This document shows, one piece after another, positions 58,192 to 64,000 of a stretch of DNA of 64,000 nucleotides. Below the pieces are notes generated by a model, which was not told where the DNA came from, made no database searches, and saw only the letters and a program-made list of their open reading frames with translations. Position 1 is the stretch's first letter. The number at the start of each line of letters is the position of its first letter. This stretch comes from Limiplasma sp034927815 (GTDB taxonomy: Bacteria > Bacillota > Clostridia > Christensenellales > Aristaeellaceae): contig JAYFPK010000008.1 of NCBI GenBank assembly GCA_034927815.1, forward strand, positions 1 through 64,000, written 5' to 3'. Both the position numbers and the translations under genes were made by a program.

Positions 58192-58383
58192 AAACGGCAA
58201 AGCGGCGGCAACGATGTGCCCCTGATGCTCTGCGACCTGTCTGATCTGACCGATGTACAGCGGTTTTGCCGCGCCTTTATCCCCCGGTATCCCTCCCTTG
58301 ACATACTGGTGAACAATGCCGGCGTTCTGAGCTTCGCACGCCGGGAGGCGAAGGTGGCAGGAAAATCCCTGGAGATGATTTTG
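58051..58383 (+). pseudogene. Truncated SDR-family dehydrogenase
   Basis: Start 58051 gives MRQKIALIIGANSGIGQATA (NAD-binding GANSGIG), then CDLSDLTDVQRF and DILVNNAGVLSF, all normal SDR elements. Similarity to the family ends near residue 110 (about 58345-58383), before the catalytic Ser/Tyr/Lys. The frame then continues through unrelated sequence, even into the antisense strand of deoC copy 2, to 58752. So the enzyme is cut off by a junction and should be inactive. Confidence 0.8.
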
Positions 58384-58501
58384 ACGGGCAAGCGGCCAAG
58401 AATCCTTCCAGATGGAGCTTGGGGGCGGCAAGCGCCCAAAGCAACCCTGCCAAGCCGCCTCTCCTCCACCAAAGGGTACGGTCTTGGCATGGGTTTGACT
58501 G

Positions 58502-58524
58502 TTCTTCCGCAGGCAGCGGAAGAA
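58502..58524 (-). terminator. Hairpin after deoC copy 2
   Basis: TTCTTCCGC-AGGCA-GCGGAAGAA, a 9-bp perfect stem 20 bases after the deoC stop. No T-tract follows, so efficiency is uncertain. Confidence 0.55.
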
Positions 58525-58543
58525 TGGCTGGTTCAGGTTCGTA

Positions 58544-59233
58544 TTACAGCGCCTTTTGAAGCGCCTCCACAATGGCAACGCTGGCCGTGGAACCGATGCG
58601 CGATACCCCCATATCAATCAGCCGCAGCGCAGTGGATAAATCGCGAATGCCGCCCGCCGCTTTTACGGCAATACGCCCCCGTACGGCGCGCAGCATCAGT
58701 TCAACATCCTCAAAAGCCGCGCCCCCCGGGCCAAAGCCGGTGGATGTTTTGATAAAATCCGGCCCGACGTCTAGGGCAATCTTGCACATCGTTTCCTTTT
58801 CGGCCTGGGTCAGATAGCAATTTTCAAAAATCACCTTGCTGACAACCCGATGCGCCCGGCACACCGTTACGACCGCCTCCATCTCCTTGGCAACAAAGGC
58901 GTACTCTCCATCTTTAAGCCGCGTGATGTTGATGACGTAGTCAATCTCCTCCGCTCCACGCTCAATGGCGTCAAGGGCCTCAAACCGCTTGACCTCAAGC
59001 GTATTTTGCCCAAGCGGAAAGCCGATTGCGGCGCCCACGCGCACGCCCGTACCCTCCAGCAATTCGCAGCAAAGCGGTACCGGCGCCGGATTGACCGCCA
59101 CCATTTTGAAACGGAAGGCGCGGCTTTGGTTACAAAGGGCTTCAAAGTCCGCCCGGGTTGCGTTGGGCCTGAGCAGCGTATGATCGAAGTACTGCGCCAA
59201 TAATTCCGGCGTCATCTTCTGCAGAGTATCCAT
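58544..59233 (-). CDS. deoC: Deoxyribose-phosphate aldolase (DeoC) family, copy 2
   Basis: A 229-residue class I aldolase. The start at 59233 follows GGGGAGG. The Schiff-base Lys is in GPDFIKTSTGFGPGGA and the second Lys in RIAVKAAGGIRD; AAIGFPLG is conserved. It shares only the core motifs with copy 1, so it is not a recent duplicate. It ends the xylose/ribose-type operon behind an FGGY kinase and may cleave the sugar phosphate produced there. Confidence 0.93.
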   Translation of the reverse strand: MDTLQKMTPELLAQYFDHTLLRPNATRADFEALCNQSRAFRFKMVAVNPAPVPLCCELLEGTGVRVGAAIGFPLGQNTLEVKRFEALDAIERGAEEIDYVINITRLKDGEYAFVAKEMEAVVTVCRAHRVVSKVIFENCYLTQAEKETMCKIALDVGPDFIKTSTGFGPGGAAFEDVELMLRAVRGRIAVKAAGGIRDLSTALRLIDMGVSRIGSTASVAIVEALQKAL

Positions 59234-59254
59234 ACATCCAATCCTCCCCACAGG

Positions 59255-60808
59255 CTACCCGTTATGCCCTTCCTTGGTTTCAACCCGCAGCATTGCAAGC
59301 TTCTCATACGTGGGCATCAGTCCTTCATAGGCCTGGTCGAATGCGGCCTGAAGCGCACGGTACAGCCGCGCTTTGGAAGGGTCCGGCACTACCGTACCGG
59401 CAACCCGGTTGAAACGGTGTACCGCCGTAAAGTCATGAAACGCGCCGATTCCAACGCCTGCGCAAACTGCCGCGCCCATGCTGGTCGCCTCCTGGGGCCG
59501 GTCCGGCAGCAGCAGCGGTTTTTGCCATATGTCCGCCAAAATCTGCTGCCACAGGTCTCCCTGGACCCCTCCACCGATCAAGCGAACCTCTTCAAAGGAA
59601 GACGCCCTTGCCAGAATGTCCAGAATGATCTTGAGATTCATGCCAACGCCTTCCAGCACCGCCCGGGCCATATCCCCACGGGTGGTAGTTACCGAGAGCC
59701 CCACAAACGCCCCCCTTGCGTCCAGGTTCCAGCGTGGAGAGCGTTCTCCCAGCAGATAGGGCAGATAGAGCAGCCCGCCCGCGCCAGGCGGCGAAGAGGC
59801 GGCCTTCTGATTGACCAGCTCATAGCCGCTAATACCGCGCATCTGCGCTTCCTTGATCTGCGTATCGCACAGCGCGTCATGGAACCAGCTGTAGGAATAG
59901 CCCGCCGCCTGCATCGTGCCGCAGGGCGTATAAAGGCTTGGGTCCAAATGCACCCAGTTGAATGTGCGCATCCTCTCGTCCAGGATTGGCTCCCGGCTGG
60001 CGATAGAGATCCAGGAAGAGGACCCTAGCGCGCAGTAGGCGTTCCCTTCGCTGACAACGCCCGCGCCCACGCACGCGCAGGAGCCATCCCCGCCGCCAAC
60101 CACCACCGGAATCCCTTCGCACAGGCCGCACGCCTGCGCCGCTTCCGGCAGCAAACGTCCGGCGATCTCCTGGGAGGGCAGCGCCTCGGGCAGCAAGGAC
60201 GCGTCGATCTCCAGCGCCTTGAGAATGTCTTCCGACCAGCGCTTGCGCTGGAGATCAAACAGGTTTGTACCCGAGGCGTCGCTGAAATCCGTCACATAGC
60301 GCCCGGTCATGCGGAAAATGATAAAATCCTTTGCCTGGAGCATTTTCCCGGCGCGCGCAAAGGTCTCCGGCTCCTTTTCCCTGACCCACATCAGCTTTGC
60401 CGCCGAATAGGAGGCGCTGACACGGTGGCCCGTCAAGCGATAGATGAATTCCATGCCTAAGCGCGCTTCCATTTCCTGAGCCTGGCGCTGGGCCCGTGTA
60501 TCGGCCCAAATGAGCATATTGCGCAAGGGCATCCCCTGGCGATCCACAAGCAGGCATCCCATCATTTGGCCGCTGAAGCTGACGGCGGCGATTTCGCTTG
60601 CTTTTGCGCCGCTTTTCTCCATCAGCTCGCGGGTTGACGCGCATACGGCTTCCCACCAATCTTCCGGATTCTGTTCCACAAACCCCGGCTGCGGATAGAA
60701 GGTGGGATACGGCTTCAACGCGCTTGCACATAGGCGTCCGTCAAAGGTATAAAGCGTCGCTTTGTTGGCGCTGGTGCCAAGGTCGTGCGCCAAAAGATAC
60801 TGGCTCAT
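59255..60808 (-). CDS. FGGY-family carbohydrate kinase (xylulokinase-like)
   Basis: A 517-residue kinase. The N-terminal ATPase fold opens LLAHDLGTSANKATLY (about 4-19). Other features are FSGQMMGCLLVD, GGGDGSCACVGAGV (about 238-251) and the C-terminal RLIGGGVQGDLWQQILADI. Length and order suit XylB-type xylulokinases, though related FGGY kinases act on other ketoses. It lies 21 bases before deoC copy 2, so the kinase product is the likely aldolase substrate. Confidence 0.9.
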   Translation of the reverse strand: MSQYLLAHDLGTSANKATLYTFDGRLCASALKPYPTFYPQPGFVEQNPEDWWEAVCASTRELMEKSGAKASEIAAVSFSGQMMGCLLVDRQGMPLRNMLIWADTRAQRQAQEMEARLGMEFIYRLTGHRVSASYSAAKLMWVREKEPETFARAGKMLQAKDFIIFRMTGRYVTDFSDASGTNLFDLQRKRWSEDILKALEIDASLLPEALPSQEIAGRLLPEAAQACGLCEGIPVVVGGGDGSCACVGAGVVSEGNAYCALGSSSWISIASREPILDERMRTFNWVHLDPSLYTPCGTMQAAGYSYSWFHDALCDTQIKEAQMRGISGYELVNQKAASSPPGAGGLLYLPYLLGERSPRWNLDARGAFVGLSVTTTRGDMARAVLEGVGMNLKIILDILARASSFEEVRLIGGGVQGDLWQQILADIWQKPLLLPDRPQEATSMGAAVCAGVGIGAFHDFTAVHRFNRVAGTVVPDPSKARLYRALQAAFDQAYEGLMPTYEKLAMLRVETKEGHNG

Positions 60809-60846
60809 CGTGGCCTCCTTGCATAGGATAGAAAATCAGCGCGGCT

Positions 60847-61236
60847 TCACGCTTTTTCAAACTCGATCCGCTCCTCGCTGGGACCGATCACATGAAACCA
60901 GCTTGTAGGCGTGGGCCAGTAATCAGACACGCCGATTTCCTCCTTGACAAAGCGAAGATGAAGCGTCTGCGCGCGGCGAAAGGCCTCCCCGATGTCATTG
61001 ACTTCAAACGCAATGTGGTCCACCGCTCCCGGAACGCCCGGTATGCTGTCACGCTCATACGCTTCGATCAAAAGGTTGGAAAGCTGCAAATGTACCACCC
61101 GAACAGGCTGGTCCCCTTCCATGACCTTGGTTTCGAAAACGACTTTCGCCCCCAGCTTCCCGTAGAAATCCACCGTGGCGTCCATGTCCCCCGTTGGCAG
61201 CCCGATATGATGCATCCCCTGAATCAGATCGTTCAT
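60847..61236 (-). CDS. VOC-family (glyoxalase-like) protein
   Basis: A 129-residue protein with two beta-alpha-beta-beta-beta modules. Possible metal ligands are His in MHHIGLPTGD, Glu in LLIEAYE, His in VDHIAFEV and Glu in RIEFEKA. Family members include lactoylglutathione lyase, methylmalonyl-CoA epimerase and sugar-phosphate-modifying enzymes. In this operon it could isomerise or detoxify an aldehyde or keto intermediate. No specific role can be given. Confidence 0.85.
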   Translation of the reverse strand: MNDLIQGMHHIGLPTGDMDATVDFYGKLGAKVVFETKVMEGDQPVRVVHLQLSNLLIEAYERDSIPGVPGAVDHIAFEVNDIGEAFRRAQTLHLRFVKEEIGVSDYWPTPTSWFHVIGPSEERIEFEKA

Positions 61237-61257
61237 GGATAAGCCTCCTCCTTTATC

Positions 61258-62238
61258 TCATACAAACTCAAAGGGCTTGATGATATCCCCAATGGCTTCC
61301 ATTTGCTCCGCCGTAATCTCCCAGTCCAGCGCGCGCAGGTTTTTCTCCAGCTGCCCGACGGAGGAAACGCCGCCGATGATAGAGGTCACCTCCGGCTTTT
61401 GCCTAAGCCAGTTGATGGCCAGCTCGTTCATCGGCCTTGCTATCTCCCGGGCAAAGGAGCGCAGCTTTTCATAACAGGCGAAATAATTCCGATACTGCTC
61501 TCCCAGCAGCTTGGGATTTTGATTCCGAATGTCACGGGGGGAGAATTTCTCCGCCAGCGTAAATTCCCCCGCCAGGAGGCCTTGAAAAAAGGGGCTGTAG
61601 GGTAAAAACGCCTGTCCGTTTTGCAAAACGGCGGGGAACACTTCCGATTCCGTCCGGTATTCCAGGGGAATGCCGTGATACGATTTGGCGTTTCGCTCCA
61701 GCATGTTGTAAAGCCCCTGCTGAGCGTGAACGTCAATCATAGACATGAAAAGGGCTACATCCTTTTGAGAAAAGTTCGAAAGGCCTATATACCGGATCTT
61801 GCCGGCCTGCGCAATGCGCCTGAGCGCGTCAACCGTCTCCTCAATCGGCGTGCTATGGTCCGGCCAGTGAAGCTGGTATAAATCAATATACTCCACGCCA
61901 AGGCGCGCAAGGCTTTCATCGATCTCACGCAAGATATTTTCCCGGGAGAGGTCATTGCGCGTCTGATGGCGTTCATTCCAAACCAGGCCGCATTTCGAGG
62001 CGATAAACACCTTCTCCCGCGTTATGCCGCGAATCGCTTTGCCAAGCACGCGTTCCGCATGATGCCAACCGTATACGGGTGCTACATCGATCAGGTTGAT
62101 CCCGTGATCGATCGCGCAATGGATGATGTTGATGGCACTGGCGTCATCAGATGTGTCCCAGTCCCCGCCAAAATTCCAGCAGCCGATTCCCAGTGCGGAA
62201 ATTGGTTCCTTAATCATCCGGACGGTCTTATAAATCAC
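61258..62238 (-). CDS. Aldo/keto reductase
   Basis: A 326-residue TIM-barrel reductase. The GTG at 62238 is taken as the start because AAAGGAG lies ten bases upstream and the N-terminal MIYKTVRMIKEPISALGIGC matches the usual family start; ATG 62217 is an alternative. The active site is shown by INLIDVAPVYGWHHAERVLG (Asp/Tyr), ASKCG (Lys) and YQLHWPD (His). It should reduce or oxidise a sugar aldehyde with NADP. It lies between the VOC and permease genes. Confidence 0.91.
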   Translation of the reverse strand: MIYKTVRMIKEPISALGIGCWNFGGDWDTSDDASAINIIHCAIDHGINLIDVAPVYGWHHAERVLGKAIRGITREKVFIASKCGLVWNERHQTRNDLSRENILREIDESLARLGVEYIDLYQLHWPDHSTPIEETVDALRRIAQAGKIRYIGLSNFSQKDVALFMSMIDVHAQQGLYNMLERNAKSYHGIPLEYRTESEVFPAVLQNGQAFLPYSPFFQGLLAGEFTLAEKFSPRDIRNQNPKLLGEQYRNYFACYEKLRSFAREIARPMNELAINWLRQKPEVTSIIGGVSSVGQLEKNLRALDWEITAEQMEAIGDIIKPFEFV

Positions 62239-62298
62239 TTGTTTCCCGCTCCTTTGCTTCTTGTATTACAGGGCGTGCCGCATCCTCCGGCTCCCAGG

Positions 62299-63285
62299 CT
62301 ACTTTGCGATAAGATCCTTGCGGTTTTTGTCGCTGTTGATGTAAATGGCAAACAGAACCAGCGCGCCAAACACAACCTGCTGCCAAAGCCCGTCCACCCC
62401 TACCACGTTCATCCCGTTTTGGATGATCGTAATCAGCAGCGCGCCCATCAGCGTCATAAGGATATTTCCCTTCCCCCCGGTCAGCGCCACGCCCCCCAAT
62501 ACCGCCGAAGCAATCGCCATCAGCGTATACTGTTCGCCAACCGTAGGGATGCCGCTTTTGAGTTTGGCGGCAAAGAAGATACCCCCGGCAGCGGCCCCAA
62601 GCCCCGAAAGGAGAAACGCGACCACCTTAGCCTTAGGGACGTTCATGCCGGACATGCGGGCGGCGCGTTCATTGGCGCCGGCATCAAGAATCGTCCGGCC
62701 AATGGGCGTATGCTTCTGAAAGATGTAGTAGAGCAAGGTAAGGAGCAGCGCGGTCAAAAACAGGAGTGGGATACTGGAAAAAAGGGTCACCTTCGCCCAG
62801 TCCACATAAGGCCATACCGCCGGAAGCATCGCCAGGGGCTGTCCCCCCGAGATAATGTATGCCGCGCTTTGCCATACAAGCTGCGTGCCCAGGGTTACAA
62901 TGAACGACGGCACGCGCAAAACCGTATGCAAAAGGCCGTTTGCGATCCCCGCAAATATGCCGTAGAGGATCACAACGGCGTATCCCCACGGGCCGATTTC
63001 CTTCAGCAGCACCGCAAGCATCACCGCCGCGCACGATGCGATCGAGCCGATGGACAGGTCAATGGAGCCCAGCATCAGCGGCAGCGCGACGCCCGCAGCT
63101 ATGACCAGAATCGGCGAAATATCCATCAGGATATTTTTGATATTCCGCGCGCTTAGAAAATTGCCGTTCATCACGACAAAGAGGACAGACATCAGCACGA
63201 TGGAAACAAGGCTCAGGTACTTCGTCAGATTGCTTTTGTTGCCGCGTATCTTTTCGGGCAAGGCACGGATGGATATCTTTATCAT
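62299..63285 (-). CDS. Ribose/xylose-type ABC transporter permease (RbsC family)
   Basis: A 328-residue permease. The start at 63285 follows GAGGTGGG. About nine helices are predictable. Family motifs are PLMLGSIDLSIGS (about 78-90) and ARMSGMNVPKAKVVAFLLSGLGAAAGG. It belongs to the CUT2 class, which uses a two-domain ATPase, encoded just upstream with a 10-base gap. The binding protein gene is probably beyond the right edge. Confidence 0.92.
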   Translation of the reverse strand: MIKISIRALPEKIRGNKSNLTKYLSLVSIVLMSVLFVVMNGNFLSARNIKNILMDISPILVIAAGVALPLMLGSIDLSIGSIASCAAVMLAVLLKEIGPWGYAVVILYGIFAGIANGLLHTVLRVPSFIVTLGTQLVWQSAAYIISGGQPLAMLPAVWPYVDWAKVTLFSSIPLLFLTALLLTLLYYIFQKHTPIGRTILDAGANERAARMSGMNVPKAKVVAFLLSGLGAAAGGIFFAAKLKSGIPTVGEQYTLMAIASAVLGGVALTGGKGNILMTLMGALLITIIQNGMNVVGVDGLWQQVVFGALVLFAIYINSDKNRKDLIAK

Positions 63286-63295
63286 GGAGCCCACC

Positions 63296-64000
63296 TCACA
63301 TCATATACTTGATGATTTCAAGCTGCTCAGGTTTGCCGCGCGCCGGCGCGTCAAGCACTTTTGTAACTTCCCCATCCTTCATGACCAGAATGCGGTTGCT
63401 AAGGCCGATGCACTCGTCCAGCGTATCCCCCAATACGATCACGCTTTTTCCCTGCTGCGTAATATCCCGAACAATGCTGTAAATCTCTTCTTTGGCCCCT
63501 ACATCCACGCCCCGCGTGGGGTGGTTGAGCACCAGCACGCTGGCGTCGCTGGCCAGCATACGCGCAAAGACAACCTTTTGCGCATTGCCGCCGCTTAAAT
63601 GGCCCACCGGGTGTTTTACCGACGGCAGCTTAATGGAAAGCTCCTCCACATATTTGAGCGCAACCCTTTGCGCTCTGCGGTCGGATACCAGGCCATGCAC
63701 CTTCATGGCTGCGAAATTTGCCATGCAAATATTCTCATAAGCAGGGCGGTCGGCTATGATCCCTTCGGCCCTGCGTTCCTTGGGAATTGAGAGAATACCG
63801 CTGGCAAGCGCCTGGTATGGCGAACGGAACGCCTTGCATGCACCCTTGACGCGTATTTCTCCCTCCGTGGGCGCTTCATCCCCGCAAATCACGGCGCACA
63901 GGTTCTCTTTGCCGGAGCCGATTACGCCGCAGATGCCCACAACCTCGCCCCGGCGCAGCGCCAGGTCGATTCCCTTGAAATAGCCGCGCTGCCCGAGATT
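63296..64000 (-). CDS. Sugar ABC transporter ATPase (RbsA/XylG type), C-terminal half, partial
   Basis: The gene runs off the right edge; 234 residues of the second nucleotide-binding domain are visible. The P-loop is degenerate (GVIGSGKENL). The signature is HLSGGNAQKVVFARML. Walker B reads VLVLNHPTRGVD, with Asn-His in place of the usual Asp-Glu. A non-hydrolytic second domain is known in CUT2 ATPases, but loss of the Walker B acidic pair is striking. Its mates are the RbsC-type permease and the sugar enzymes downstream. Confidence 0.9.
   Translation of the reverse strand, partial: NLGQRGYFKGIDLALRRGEVVGICGVIGSGKENLCAVICGDEAPTEGEIRVKGACKAFRSPYQALASGILSIPKERRAEGIIADRPAYENICMANFAAMKVHGLVSDRRAQRVALKYVEELSIKLPSVKHPVGHLSGGNAQKVVFARMLASDASVLVLNHPTRGVDVGAKEEIYSIVRDITQQGKSVIVLGDTLDECIGLSNRILVMKDGEVTKVLDAPARGKPEQLEIIKYMM

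Noticed and set aside
1..64000. CRISPR array, transposase or phage structural genes
   Set aside because: No regularly spaced repeats with unique spacers, and no transposase, integrase, capsid or terminase motifs were seen on either strand.

Overview
This 64 kb window is GC-rich apart from a few AT-rich promoter regions. It looks like a chromosomal segment of a spore-forming, anaerobic clostridial Bacillota. The main evidence is a clear sporulation sigma factor SigG, a YhcN/YlaJ-type spore lipoprotein, consensus sigma-A promoters, GGAGG-type ribosome binding sites, and several Fe-S or Cys-type enzymes typical of anaerobes. No rRNA operon, CRISPR array, transposase or intact tRNA was seen.

Positions 1-26 kb are mostly core genome: alpha/beta hydrolase, NUDIX hydrolase, Aquifex-type aconitase, sigG, a leftward cluster (SLOG protein, HAD, GNAT, FAD dehydrogenase), a secreted SH3 protein, a ferredoxin-like aldo/keto reductase, an orphan solute-binding protein, and an aminoacyl-tRNA synthetase cluster (glnS, gltX, leuS, YbaK-type editing protein). 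These are followed by an XRE regulator, an AI-2E family permease, the spore lipoprotein and secD-secF.

Positions 25.7-37.2 kb hold signalling and transport genes: a secreted protein, a zinc-ribbon membrane protein, an unusual regulator with an N-terminal sugar-sensor domain and a C-terminal putative DNA-binding domain, a CUT1 sugar ABC operon without an ATPase, an ABC-2-type exporter, a membrane diguanylate cyclase, and an ECF sigma/membrane partner pair.

Positions 37.4-64 kb form a carbohydrate-catabolic region read almost entirely leftward. (i) A GntR-linked operon: deoC-like aldolase, two TIM-barrel isomerases, PfkB kinase and Gfo/Idh dehydrogenase. (ii) A LacI-linked island: Cys-type sulfatase, LplB/LplC/LipO-type ABC importer, zinc dehydrogenase, FAD oxidoreductase, HAD, glycerophosphodiester phosphodiesterase and lacI. 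(iii) A rightward MarR cassette: MarR, dolichol/phytol-kinase-like protein, CDF-like membrane protein and a truncated SDR. (iv) A ribose/xylose-type operon: ABC ATPase, permease, aldo/keto reductase, VOC protein, FGGY kinase and a second deoC.

The LacI island lies between two diverged direct repeats of about 0.6 kb (44096-44706 and 57587-58191). Both carry parts of the CDF-like and SDR genes, and the left copy is decayed. A bare tRNA 3' end with its terminator lies next to lacI at 55.7 kb. Together these suggest that the catabolic region was assembled by insertion and recombination. Three matching palindromes (core AAACGTTT) at lacI and at the next gene predict the LacI operator.
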